64,000 bases of DNA from Hydnum rufescens UP504 (Eukaryota > Basidiomycota > Agaricomycetes > Cantharellales > Hydnaceae), in NCBI GenBank assembly GCA_014904985.1, contig MU129034.1, positions 70,137 to 134,136 of the forward strand, written 5' to 3'. The notes beneath the pieces were generated by a model. That model did no database searches. It was not told the DNA's origin and saw nothing but the letters and a program-made list of their open reading frames with translations. Position 1 is the stretch's first letter. Every line of letters begins with the position of its first letter. The translations under genes were made by a program, and so were the position numbers. Below, in pieces: positions 1 through 14,512 of the stretch.

Positions 1-60
1 CCCTGACACTTCTTACGATCCTCGACCTCATCCTCCTGAGTCATACTAACGATGGTCTCC
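1..60 (+). pseudogene. VFA1: 5' end of a third, truncated VFA1 copy
   Basis: These 60 bases match the promoter-proximal stretch and first codons of the two VFA1 copies further right (about 8,330-8,385 and 20,855-20,915), including the start ATGGTCTCC at 52-60. The match stops at base 60, where unit A of the duplication begins. So this is the leftover of a third unit whose VFA1 gene was cut within exon 1. It shows that the tandem array continues left of the window and that one junction is imprecise. Confidence 0.75.
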
Positions 61-1757
61 TGTGAAAGGACATGCTCATCATTTAGCTGTGTCGTGAGCA
101 TGATTGGGCACCATGCTCAACAATCCATCATCGCCCAAAGGCGCAATCACCGGAAAGAATGACTCGTTAGAGAACGGCTTGCCAAGCTCTTGCTCTAGAT
201 TCTCCTACAAGTTGATGTGTCTTCCCATTTCCGCTTGCCCAATGACAGGGTTCCAAGGAGTGGTAGAATACTCTTGAGAACCGAGATCTGCTGAAGAAAC
301 TAAGATCAAACCACCAGAAACTCGGGGATCGCCCGTCGTTTTTCTTCGTGCCTATGCTGCTCATGGCTTGCAGCATCGACTAGTGCAAGTCCAGGATGGC
401 GTTCGAGAGAAACGCTTTGGGAGGGGCCGTGGAGAGGCACGGGAAAGGACGATGGTGCCCTTGTGTCTCATGCGATAGACATACCCTAAGTGTGCTTCCT
501 TCCTCATCGCATGTTGCAGCTCGCAAGGAATCCGTAAACTGTAAGGCACGTCCACCAAGGAAATGAGGCTCGCCAACGCCAATGTTCCCTTCATTAAAGA
601 TGATCGAGTCTTTGAAAATCTGAGTACGGTTCTAGCAACACGCAAACGATTACAGCTGACAAGGGAATGATGGAAAAAGAGAGAGAGAAGTTGGGCTCCG
701 TCCCAGGATTACAAGGCTCTTTGTGGCACGAAGGAGTGAAAAGATGATATCTAGCCATGTGAACAACACCAGGGAGCCCAAAGAAGCATGGAAGAAAGGA
801 CTAAGGACACCACAGACAAGCTCGGTGCTTGGGCAATGAATGTCGCCAAAGCAGGATTCACAACAAAGAGGAAGAGCCAGTGTCCGCTGTATTTTCAAGA
901 TGGGAGCTGGCAAGGTAGGCTTCCAACGCAGATCCAAACGTGATGGAGACGAACCGAAGTGAAACACGATAGTTATTCGATTTTATAATCATGGCATCTA
1001 AGCTTTGCTCTGTACCGAGTCGCATAATGGGGAGTGGAAAGGACTTGGGACTTGGATGCGACATCCAGCCGGTCCATAGCGAGTGGTCATAAACCGGTCC
1101 CGTACGACATGGGAGCACTCACCCTTCGCAAAGGACAGCATCCCCAGCATCATCAAGTGAAATGTGTTCCACGGAGAAGGGGCCTCGTTGGGAATAATGC
1201 CATTTCCGATTGCAGTATATATAGCAGTGGTAATTGATATCCTTTCACATAGACTGATGGGTGAGGAGACGCTATTCTCCATCATTATATTACTCCCATT
1301 CAATGCCAAGGATTCATAAGGGAGGCGAAGCAGAAGATATCCACCAGGCATGATCTCTCATAATGTCGTCCCCTCCGAAAGGGCCTATGGAGGCGACGAA
1401 CATCTCTTGAAAAGAGATCCACTAAGGGACTCTGCGAGTTGCGTCAATTCCTTGTGCTGTGCTCCGTTCATAGGAAACGGGCCATAGTCCGGGGTGCCAT
1501 TGCTCATATTACCTGCTGAAAATAAGCCGTACGATCGAAGGATGGTAAGGAAATAGGTGGGTCAGCAGGATGAGTTCACCCATGGGAAGATTGCCTCTTT
1601 GGTGCTGAAGAGACAGAACCATAGTTGTATCTCGGGATTATTTTCAACATGCCTCGTGGGACACTGCGAGATATTCAAGTGCGATATGGTACAGGAGGGA
1701 CGGCGGAATATGCCGATGCGGTTGCCGAGATTTGTGCCCTGGCCCTAAATCTTAGAG
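61..1757. other. unidentified degenerate region upstream of receptor A
   Basis: No open gene can be followed here, but the stretch is conserved with 12,654-14,390 in unit B. Coding-like pieces occur on the minus strand. One runs 1,895 to about 1,752 and reads smoothly into a TAA stop, with motifs such as FGKIGPMDSL and GDRGIIVQSG. Another lies near 1,400-1,510 (NGAQHKELTQLAESL). A short plus-strand ORF lies at 1,649-1,762 (38 codons). Frames change between the pieces and differ between the copies. I do not recognise the parent protein. It may be an old minus-strand gene that has decayed in both units. Confidence 0.45.
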
Positions 1758-1890
1758 CCTAGTTGTGGGTTCAGAGCACAGTGTGATATCCCCGGACTGA
1801 ACGATAATTCCCCGATCTCCAACCTCGAAATCGGCGAGTGAATCCATCGGGCCGATCTTGCCAAAAGTGGGGCCTACACCTCTTAATATA

Positions 1891-4800
1891 ATGGAGCCCC
1901 ATGTCTCTATCAGTCAGTGCCCTTCCGTCTCTCCTCTCGATCCCAATCCTCATACCCGCTTATCCGCAGCCACTGGTCCTGGGGGTCATGGCTCCCATGG
2001 GGGAACTGGCGGTCGTGCAGGGGATGTCCATCTCCATTACGGTAATAGTCAGCCCCTCCCTCACATACTAGAATCCTTACCCATAACCTATCCTCTTCCA
2101 GACGGGACTTCCCTCTTAATGGCTCTTCCTCGAGCCCAATATGCGGCCTATAACTCTGCCCGCGAGGACGCACCCTCATCGTGTCTCGAGGGCACTCGTG
2201 TTGCTATGTTGGAGGAGATTCTGACATGGTCAGAGAGTGCGAACGGCGAGAGGCCCCCTGTTTACTGGCTCAATGGACTCGCTGGCATCGGAAAATCGAC
2301 CATCGCGAAGACCGTGGCGGAACGAGCGCGAAAGAATGCTATGCTAGGGGCCACTTTCTTCTTTTCTCGCAATGACAAACCGCTACGTAATCCCAGGCTC
2401 GTACTACCAACCCTCGCTTTCCAACTCGCCCAATCGGACACTGCCTTCAAGGAGGCTATTGTGGAAGCCCTAAGTCAAGATCCGACAGCCGGGGAAAAGG
2501 AACTGTTGTCCCAGCTTCAGCAATTAATCTTGACACCCCTTCTCGCTATCGATCCCGATCGGGCTCCGATCCTTATCATCCTTGATGCCCTCGACGAATG
2601 CGAGGAAAAGGGGCGGCGGATATTTTGCGACTTGTGTTTTCACACCTCATTCGAATACCTTTCCTACGGATCCTAGTCACAAGCCGTCCCCAACCGCACC
2701 TATCCTCAGTATTCAACAAGGTCCCGAACCTGGCGAAGACGGTGCTTCACGATATCGATGAATCCATCGTTCAGCGAGACATTCGCTTGTACATCTCCGC
2801 CGAATTGGCCAAAATTCCGGGGAAGATTGATGGTGAGATGACTGGTAATTGGGCAACGGAGGCGGACATAAACTCGCTGGTGGAGAAGTGCGGGAAGTTA
2901 TTCGTTTACGCAGCGACGGCGATTCGCTTCATCGCGGACGATCGTGTCCGAGATCCTCGCACACATCTAAAACTTATACTTAATACCCAATACCTCCAAG
3001 AAGCGGGAGCGACGCCGTATTCGCACCTGGACGAGCTGTACATGGAGGTGCTTCGTAACTCGCTCTCTTCATTTAATCGTCGAGAGATCCTGAAACGGTT
3101 TCAAATTGTCGTCGGGAGCATCGTGGTGTTGCGTGAACCCCTCTCACTCCAATCATTGGCCAAGTTCATTCAGTACAAACAACCCATCGTCGAGGATAGC
3201 TTATCTCATCTTCACTCAGTCATTGTCCCCCCTTCTAATATTGATGAGGCCCCTCGTATCTACCACCCATCATTCCTCGAATTTATTACCGATCCTTCCC
3301 GATGTTCTACGGAGGAGTTCGTGATTGTTGCTCACCCGGAGCAGGAACTGCGACATGCTGTCCGATGCTTCGAACTTATGGCGGCGTCTCTAAAGCGGGA
3401 TATCGCTGGGATCTCGGACCCGTCACTGCTGAATAGCGAAGTGGATGGATTTGAGGAGAAAGTGGAGTCGGGCACTTCCTCCGGAGGTTCAGTATGCATG
3501 CCGGTACTGGGCGTCCCATTTATCACGTGTGAAGGTTGGGGAGACGGGGGTGATGGAGGCACTTGAGGCGTTCACGATGCGGTCAATTTTATGGTGGTTT
3601 GAAGCCTTGAGTCTGCTCGGGAGTGTGTCCTATGCTGGAAACTCAATTGCAGAGGCACATCGCTGGGCGGTATGCATATTTCTGATTGATCCCTGATGGA
3701 GTGACTGAGCTCAGAATGATTCTGATTGCAGAAAAATTCAAAATGCAAGGCAATTGTTGTAAGCATCCTGTCTGATTGCCGTCGATTCCTTCTTGTGCAT
3801 GGGGAAGTGATAAGAGCAAGTGCACTGCATGTTTATCATTCTGCATTGCCTTTCACCCCACATGGCACTGCACTGTACAAGGCATATTGTGAAGATGGAA
3901 AGGATTCTATTAAGGTTGTCCTTGGACTGGAATCTGAATGGCCACAGAACTTGGCTACTTTACATGGTCATTCCCATTCAGTTAGTGCTGTTGCATTTTC
4001 ACCAGATGGATTGCACCTGGCATCAGGGTCCAAGGATTGTACTGTGCAATTATGGGATGCTGTATCTGGTGCATCCATTGCAAAACTAGAAGGCCATTCT
4101 GGACCAGTTAGGGCAGTTGCATTTTCACCTGATGGATTGCACCTGGCATCAGGCTCTGATGACCATACACTACAAGTGTGGGATGCAATATCCAGTGCCT
4201 CCATTGCCCAACTGGAAGGCCATTCTGGTCCAGTTATGTGCATTGCATTTTCACCCAATGGATTTCACCTAGCATCGGGCTCTGATGATCATACTGTAAG
4301 AGTGTGGGATGCCATATCTGGTGTATCCATTGCAATACTGGAAAGCCATTCTTATCGGGTTACTGCTGTTGCATTCTCCCCTGATGGATTATGTCTAGCA
4401 TCAGGCTCTAATGATGGCACTCTGCAATTGTGGGGTGCTGTATCTGGAACCTACATACCAAAACCCAAAGCCAATTCTGGTTTGGCTAGGAATGTTGCAT
4501 TTCTGCCTGATCAATTGAAGGCTGCAATATCATATTCCTCTGACACATTGGCTATCTATGTTGGTCCAATTAAGGCCATTGCATTTTTGCCTGATGGATT
4601 GTATTTGGCATCAGCCTCCAGGGATGGTACTATAGGATTGTGGGATGCCACATCTGGTGCATTCATTGGAGGACTGAAAGACCATCCTGGGCATGCTGGA
4701 ACTATTGCATTCTCACCTGATGGACTGTCCCTTGCATTTGGCTCTTATGATCATCATGCTGTGCAAGTATGGGATCCCATATCTGGCACATCCATTGCAA

Positions 4801-5738
4801 AACTGGAAGGCCATTCATATTCTGTTCTGAGTGTTGCATTTTCACCTGATGGATTGCAACTAGCATCAGGAAGCATTGATCGAACTGTGCGATTGTGGGA
4901 TCCCATATCTGGCACATCCATCAGTCAACTGGAAGGCCATTCTAATCAAGTGACTGCTGTTGCATTTTCACCCAATGGGTTGTACCTGGCATCAGGCTTT
5001 CAAGATGGTACTCTACAATTGTGGGATGCCATGTTATGCATGATCATGGCAACACTCAAAGGCCATTCCAATTTGGTTACAGCCATTGCATGTTCATCAG
5101 ATGGGTTGCACCTGGCATCAGGCTTTAAGGATGGTACTCTACAATTGTGGGAGGCCACATCCAGCATATCCATTGCAATGCTCAAAGGCCATTCTGATTG
5201 GGTGGAGACCATTGTGTTTTCACCTGGTGGATTACACCTGGCATCAGCCTCTGGTGCATCCGTTGCAACATTAGACAGTCATCCTCACCTAGTTCATGGG
5301 CTTGTATTTTCCTCTGATGGTCATGCCCTGGTTTCACACTCAGACCTAAAGACCTCCACTTGGGATTTGACTTCCCAGCCCCCCCATCAACTTGCCTCTG
5401 GGTCATCCCTAGTGACCCCTGAGCTCTCTGTGGGCCAGTCTTCACCCTTTTCATTTGTTCAGGCCTCATGGGTACAAGTGGAATGGAGGGAAGCTGGCAA
5501 CTATCACACCAGACATATATGTTACCTTCCACCCCATCACTTACCCAGGACCTTGACATTGAGGCCACAAACCCACTATCAGATTGCAGTTGGATGTAGG
5601 GATGGCCGTGTGTTCATTCTTGATCTTCCACATGACCTGTTTAATGGCTGTTTCATTGAGGAACCTGTTTATTCTGGGCTGTGGTCTACTGTTGCAACTG
5701 CACATTCATCCCCACAAGTCATGACCCCCATCTCATGA
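1891..5738 (+). CDS. NACHT-WD40 NOD-like receptor, copy A (two single-base frame breaks)
   Basis: A NOD-like receptor of the NACHT-WD40 type, a fungal STAND NTPase family used in allorecognition and non-self sensing. The first in-frame ATG is 1,891. About 115 residues with no recognised effector domain precede the NACHT. The P-loop GLAGIGKST lies at about 2,275-2,304 and the Walker B LIILDALDEC ends near 2,602. A winged-helix-like region follows, then an intron at 3,670-3,731 (GTATGC...TTGCAG), then WD40 repeats from 3,948. The repeat exon is fully open to the stop at 5,738. Two breaks remain: GGGG at 2,611-2,614 (unit B has five G and stays in frame) and an extra G near 3,463 (unit B lacks it). 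Both are single bases in short runs, so this could be a live gene with consensus errors, or a young pseudogene. Confidence 0.8.
3670..3731 (+). other. spliceosomal intron joining NACHT and WD40 exons
   Basis: GT at 3,670 and AG at 3,730-3,731 bound a 62-base intron. Splicing joins frame 1 (ending HRWA) to frame 0 of the repeat exon exactly. The equivalent intron exists in copy B near 16,298-16,361, so it predates the duplication. Confidence 0.8.
3948..5360 (+). repeat. array of about 11 near-identical 42-residue WD40 repeats
   Basis: Tandem 126-base coding units, each ending near DxTLQLWDAxSG and starting with xLEGHSxxV. The framework (VAFSPDGLHLASGS, LWDAISG) is almost constant between repeats. 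Variation is focused just after GHS, before the second DGL/LASG block and around the D-x-T. This is the pattern described for the high-identity WD repeats of Podospora HNWD allorecognition genes. The fifth unit is aberrant and longer (about 70 residues, 4,460-4,675). The last units lose the WD signature before a C-terminal tail. Confidence 0.8.
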
Positions 5739-8286
<2,548 letters not shown>

Positions 8287-8375
8287 GTCCTCACTAGGGA
8301 GACGAAGCAAAGAGGCTCACCGTCCCTGACGCTTCTTACGACTCCTGACCTCATCCTCCTGAGTCAGTACTAACG

Positions 8376-9054
8376 ATGGTCTCCACTACTGCACCCTTCC
8401 AGAACATATATTATCAGACAGCAAGTCCCCTCGCAGAATTCCTCCTTGTCCCCCGCTCATTCCTTCACTAGGCCGTGGCAACCGCAAAACCATGGTAATC
8501 CACACCCTCCTTGTCTATGTACTGCCTACTTACTAACAGCACAACTAAGCTTTATCTGTCACAGATCCACTACGATCGTACGATCATGCCTCCACTCTCG
8601 AAGAGGTCTACATATTCACGCATGGATAGCTCCTTGCCACCACGTCGACCACTGACTTTCTCTACGCATGTGAAACGCACTCTCCGATCCAGGCTTCGCG
8701 ATACCCCTCCCCCCTTCAAATCCTGGACCTCCAAAGTCGAGCGAAGCGGAAATTGCCAAGATCAAGGAAGAGTGGGAAGAGAAACAGCGCGTAATCAAAG
8801 CCACAGAGGCAGATAGGTCCAAGGATTAAGATGCTACAGACAATGGCAAAGACGGTCCGAAAGGGTCGTCCGCCATCGAGCCTCCGATTCTGTCTGTTCC
8901 GCCAGCCCTTACTTCCGCTGCGCTGGTGGCCAGCTTCCGTGCACGCTTCGCCCTGTATCGAGAGATCGCCATGCACCAAATGGAGCATCACAAGAGGAAA
9001 GCCGCGCGCGCGAAGCAGGTCGCTCCCATGCTGCCCAGCGTCCCGCGGACATGA
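8376..9054 (+). pseudogene. VFA1: VFA1, dead copy A
   Basis: Same four-exon layout as the intact copy at 20,907-21,598: exons 8,376-8,420, 8,472-8,494, 8,550-8,577 and 8,630 onward, with the same GC-AG first intron. One C is missing in the CACCTC of exon 4 (near 8,678), shifting the frame right after the CETH motif. A GAA codon of copy B reads TAA at 8,826-8,828. The old stop is at 9,052-9,054. The head-to-head arrangement with the dead ADH is preserved. Confidence 0.85.
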
Positions 9055-10372
9055 CAATCGTTCGGCCTACGGTTCGCATTTTCTCGATCCACGAGCTTGA
9101 AGAGCAGATGCTCCATCTGTCAGGCGGTGCAAGCCACAATGACTTATGATCCTCCTTACATTATGACGATCAGAGGTTTGAGAAGGGCCACCTCGGCCGG
9201 TTGCTGAGCCCCTGTTCCGTTTCATATAAAGTACTGTATATTGTGGCTCGCGACGATCGCGAGTGCTATCTACATAAATATACTCGGGTGTCGCAAATAT
9301 ACTTACATCCTGGCAATAGGGGAAATCGGAGGGAAGAAAAAGGGACCAGCAAGTTTAATTTATTGCTGCCTACGTCAGAAGACAAAGAGATTGAAGCCTG
9401 TAGCGAACATATTCACTGTCGGTGATTGCACTAACCCTGGAAAAAGCCTCATGGTGGGTCGTAAGCCTGCATTACTATCAAATCCCGTCACAGAAACCAA
9501 ACGGTGCGATGCGTATGTGACCTGCTGAGCAGACGACCCGCAGAAAACAGAGCTCCCGTCCCATCATCACGTAAGCTTACGTTACTCGAGTGAACGGCTC
9601 TTATACTCACGACGTATTCCTCCCAACTATCTGGCCCGAATGTTGACCGATCCACAAACTCTGCGACTCTCGATGACTTTGAATTCGCTGGGACACTGTA
9701 GAGTTAAGCGGGCACTGTGCACGGAATGAGCAGCACGTCCCGTCCACTGGCTGTCCTAGAGAAAAAGGTTGCTCGTTTCTCATCAACTTTGGTCCTTCAA
9801 ATTGGGTGGCATTGATACTCGGACTCTGATGTCGAGGACTGCGTGTCGCAAGGTTTTCAGCCAATGAAAGACCCAGGTGGGGCTATTATGATTCAATTTG
9901 GACAACTCAGCGCTGCCATGGTAACATGGGGTCGTGCTCAATGTCACCACGGTCATCGTCGGGTTGCCCTACGTCGGAAACGCAACACAAATAGGCACAC
10001 CTGGTTCCTCCTTTTCCTTATCGCTGTAACTGCTTATTTCGTATCCGATTTAGCTCAGCTGCGGTCTGATTATAGTGGCTCTTCTTTCTTCCCTGTGCTT
10101 CATCGTCTACATTGTGCTGACGGGCATACGAGTCTCTTAGTCGCTGTCGAAGTCTGACGCTATCCCAATTTCCGAATGCCCCTTTACCGAAGTCGTCCCA
10201 AACGCCTTCGTCTTCTCTGGAGAGAAGCGACGGACGATTCCCCTGGTGCCGGGGTGTCCGCAGTTTCGCCTTCATGGGAAATCTTCCCTATGTGCTTTTT
10301 TCTTAGCAGTAGAATGAAGCGAAGCACGGGCCGGTTGAAGGACTTGCGAGCCCACACGCGTTCTTCGGATTC
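9055..10372. other. 3' flank of unit A without a gene
   Basis: Patchy similarity to 21,599-22,655 in unit B, fading near 10,280. Unit A has about 125 extra bases near 9,575-9,705 that B lacks. Short ORFs occur on both strands but none is conserved in frame between the copies. I see no coding signal I can defend. Confidence 0.6.
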
Positions 10373-11078
10373 ATGGTATCCCCCAGATCCTCCGACTGGC
10401 CCAATACGTGCGGTTTCATCAAGCTCGATCAGGATTGTGAGGGGCGTAGCTATTTCTCTTTTCTTCTTCCCGCTCCCACCCTTTGTTTCAACCCCCGATT
10501 CATCATCGTTCGTCGACAGGGAAAGTCTATAGATTTTCCCGCATCTACGGTGGACCTATCTAACCGTGGCGTCTGCCTTTCTAGATGGGGCGAATTCGAT
10601 ATCCCAATCCGAATAACGTTCGTCAGAATCAGCGGAGAAGACTCTAGGCATCCAACACCACCTAACACTTCATCCATGGGCCACCCCTGACCTTTCTACT
10701 GCCTCAGGCGCCGATCCTGCCACAATCGTTTCTGCCGTACCTCAACCCCCACTCGAACCGGCATGCGCCTGGCAATATGATGAAATTGTATTCACCGATC
10801 CTCCACAAGCCTTTCTCGACATTCTCATGGCACACCCACCGACGTCACCAAAAGTGAAGGAGGGTGCGATACCACCGAATCTGGCGCATACTGCTTCACT
10901 GGCTCCACAAGGATCTAGATGGGCCCCCGAATTTACTGTGCTCCTGGAATGCGATGATGGGGAGAGATTGGATGCGGCAAAGCGGTCGATCGTGGAGGAG
11001 ACAGACAAGCAATCAGCTTTATTGATCGAGAAGGAACAAGAACTGGAGAGACTGAAAAAGGAGTTGGAATCCCAATAG
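10373..11078 (+). pseudogene. YEATS-domain protein remnant
   Basis: The stretch RWGEFDIPIRITFV (W at 10,585) is the typical end of a YEATS histone-acyl-lysine reader domain. It continues, after a one-base frame change near 10,620, as ESAEKTLGI...HHLTLHPW, the usual next YEATS strand. A linker rich in proline follows, then WQYDEIVFTDPP, and a charged coiled coil (EKEQELERLKKELESQ) up to the stop at 11,076-11,078. The N-terminal half of the domain is missing or unrecognisable and there is no start. It lies only in the spacer between units A and B, not in B's flank. Confidence 0.65.
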
Positions 11079-12653
11079 TGCGCGACATCCGTCGTATTGT
11101 ATTCTTATTATCTTATTGTATAGTAACAACATTTGGTAGTGGGGAGAACAGAGTAATTGATAATGTTGCATGCATGCCGCCTAACCCAGATACATTGAGC
11201 GCTGTTTCAATCACGTTCATTAGCCTTCGCCCGATGAAGTGTGCACAGATCACACTCCCCAGATTGCTAGGATTCCTAACTCATTCTCCCACCTTAATTA
11301 GCAGGGGCGATGTCCTTATCCCCCGTTTCGTCTTTTTTTTTGCAGATTGAAGTCCCAAAAGTCTGCGCTTGATGGGGGTACAATTGCACCGGTTCCTTCA
11401 GTTGGGGGATGCGTACATGCTGCACAAGATTCGCTCGAATCCATGTATGCGGCCTGTTGAGGAATACTTGCGCTCCCAGAGAACTGACTTTGCTGTCTGC
11501 CGCCTGGCCGACTGTCTGAGCGAGGAATGCTAAACCTTGTTCTATATAAGCGTCGTTAGAAAGGGGACAAAATTTTTTCAAGACGTCGACAGTTTTATCG
11601 ACGAGGCGAGCAGCCACCAGTCAGCCAATGAGTCTTGCGACGGTGTGGATCTCGTTTTTTTGAGCCAGTGACCAGCAAGGACGAAAACGAATGGCCAAAG
11701 CCAACGACAAGAGTTCGGGAGGATCTCAGGAGAGAAATCGACCCAGCCCGATTCAGACAGCAGGCCCGAGGTGCTACCGATAGCAGGAACACTATGGTTA
11801 TCTCAGGAAGATAAGCAATAACAAATCCGCAGCTTCCGTTGATGTCGGGAAAGACTCTTCAACTGAACCAGATTGACATGAATGAGACGAGCTTGAAAGA
11901 GATTTATGAAGATATCTGACCGTAGGCCGGACATTCGAGTAAGCCACTCTCCTGGCCCCACTGCGCTATGAGACTACAGATAACTCGACCGAGGATATCG
12001 TCTTCACGATCCTTTCAGACATGAAAATTATGAGATGATCGCCCACAAGTGGGATTGCGTACATACCTTCATATGCCCCCAAGAATCGCAATACTCATTT
12101 CTCGCACCGTCTTACCATTCACTTCAAAAAGATCCTTGCCTAGGTTGACGAGTCTCTCGAGGGTTTACGGGGCAATTATAGCATGGTTTTTGGATGCTTC
12201 GGTATACCCAATAAGCCTTTTCCTGTTCGAGAAATTGGTCTCTGGGGTCCGCGAGTGACATTACACTAAGAACGCTCTCCTGGCACTTATGCTCACCGAC
12301 CATTCATTGTGGTCCATTCCTCACTTCCCCAGATCGAACATGCGAGACGACCGATTCTGACCTTGCGCATGATCCCCGATCCTCGTTGCCTGCGAAAGAA
12401 CCCAATAGAGATTCTTCCGAGCGATATTCATCAGTTGACGAGCAGTGCCCTGGTCGTCCAGCAGTCAAGCGGAGGCGAGAAAAATAGCTTTCAAGAGACC
12501 GCCGACTTGGACCTTGGGCGACCTGCCTGGCCGCTACGTGATGGTACCAACAGCCTTTACGAGCGTTGCCGACAACGCAGAACGTGACACCACGATGGGA
12601 TCCTCCAGAGGGCCTATATGCATAAAAAAACTCGGTAGATTTGATGGCGCATC
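11079..12653. other. spacer between duplication units, no intact gene
   Basis: No complete gene. On the minus strand around 12,050-12,240 a stretch reads smoothly (TLERLVNLGKDLFEV and GKTVREMSIAILGG) but has an in-frame stop and no start, so it may be another decayed gene I cannot name. The rest shows only short unsupported ORFs. The right edge meets unit B at 12,654. Confidence 0.5.
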
Positions 12654-14390
12654 TGTGAAAGGACATGCTCATCATTTAGCTGTGTCGTGAGCATGATTGG
12701 GCACCATGCTCAACAATCCATCATCGCCCAAAGGCGCAATCACCGGAAGGAATGACTCGTTAGAGAACGGCTTCCAAGCTCTTGCTCTAGATTCCTACAA
12801 GTTGATGTGTCTTCCCATTTCCGCTTGCCCAATGACAGGGTTCCAAGGAGTGGCAGAATACTCTTGAGAACTGAGATCTGCTGAAGAAACTAAGATCAAA
12901 CCACCAGAAGCTCAGGGGATCGCCCGTCGTTTTTCTTCGTGACCTATGTTGCTCATGGCTTGCAGCATCGACTAGTGCAAGTCCAGGATGGCGTTCGAGA
13001 GAAACGCGTTGGGAAGGGGCGTGGAGAGGCACTGGAAAGGACGATGGTGCCCTTGGGTCTCATGCGATAGATACTACCTAAGTGTGCTTCTTCCTTATCA
13101 CATGTTTCAGCTCGCAAGGAATCCGTAAACTCCAAGGCACGTCCACTCAAGGAAATGAGGCTCGGCAATGCCAACATTCCCTTCATTAAAAACCATCGAG
13201 TCTTTGAATCCGAGTACGGTCCTAGCAACACGCGAACGATTACAAGCGACAAGGGAATGATGGAGGAGGAGAGAGAGAGTCGGGCTTTGTCCCAGCATTA
13301 CAAGGCTCTTTGCTCCACGAAGGGTTGAAAAGCTGATATCTAGCTGTGTGAACAACACCAGGGGGCCCAAAGAAGCATCAAGGAAAGGACTAAGGACACC
13401 ACAGACAAGCTCGGTGCTTGGGCAACGAATGTTGCCAAAGAAGGATTCACAACAAACGAGGAAGAGCCAGGGTGTCCGCTATATTTTCAAAATGGGAGCC
13501 GGCAAGTTGTAGGCTTCCAACACGGATCCAAACGTGATGGAGACGAACCAGAAGGGAGACACGGTAGTTATTCAGTTTGGAAAATCTTACGTTCAATTTT
13601 CTGGAGATCATGGCATCCAAGTTTTTGTCTGTGCCAAGTCGTGTAATGTGGAATGGACAGGACTTGAGACTTGGATGCGACATCCAGCCAGCCCACAACG
13701 AGTGGTCATAAACCGGTCCCCTATGACATGGGAGCACTCACCTTTCGCAAAGGACAGCATCCCCAGCATCATCAAGTGAAATGTGTTCCACGGAGAAGGT
13801 GCCTTATTGGGAATAATACCATTTCCGATTGCAGTATCCCTAATATAGGAATGGTAATTGACATCCTTTCACATAGACTGATGGGTGAGGAGACACCATT
13901 CTCCATCATTACTCCTATCCGATGCCAAGCATTCATAAGGGAGGCGAAGCAGAAGATATCCACCATGCATGATCTCTCATAATGTCGTCCCCTCCGAAAG
14001 GGCCCATGGAGGTAACGAACATCCGTTGAAAAGAGAGATCCACTAAGGGACTCTGCGAGTTGCGTCAATTCCTTGTGCTGCGCTCCGTTCATCAGAAACA
14101 GCCCAGAGGTCGTGGTACCATTGCTCCTATTACCTGCTGAAAATAAGCCGTACGATCGAAGGATGATAAGGAAATAGGTGGGTCAGCAGGATTAGTTCAC
14201 GCGTGGGAGGATCGTCTCTTTGGTGCCGAAGAGACAGAACCATAGTTGCTCCTCGAGATTATTTTCAGCATGCCTCGGGGGACACTGCGAGAGTTTTCAA
14301 GTGCGATATGGTACAGGAGGGACGGCGGAATATGCCGATGTGGTTGCCGAGATTTGTGCCCTGGCCCTAAATCTTAGAGCCTAGTTGTGG
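12654..14390. other. unidentified degenerate region upstream of receptor B
   Basis: Collinear with 61-1,757. The same minus-strand coding-like fragments appear (MENGVSSPISLCERM near 13,900, NGAQHKELTQLAESL near 14,070), but frames are broken at other positions than in A. No gene can be called. Confidence 0.4.
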
Positions 14391-14512
14391 GTTCAGAGCA
14401 CAGTGTGATATCTCCCGACTGAACGATAACCCCCAATCTCCAACCTCGAAATCGGCGAGTGAATCCATCGGGCCGATCTTGCCAAAAGTGGGGCCTACAC
14501 CGTGTTAATATA

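Noticed and set aside
3948..5360. CRISPR-like array suggested by regular repeats
   Set aside because: The 126-base units are a continuous WD40 coding frame in a eukaryotic gene.
3968..5568. Several minus-strand ORFs across the WD40 repeats
   Set aside because: They repeat with the 126-base period and are simple shadows of the receptor reading frame.
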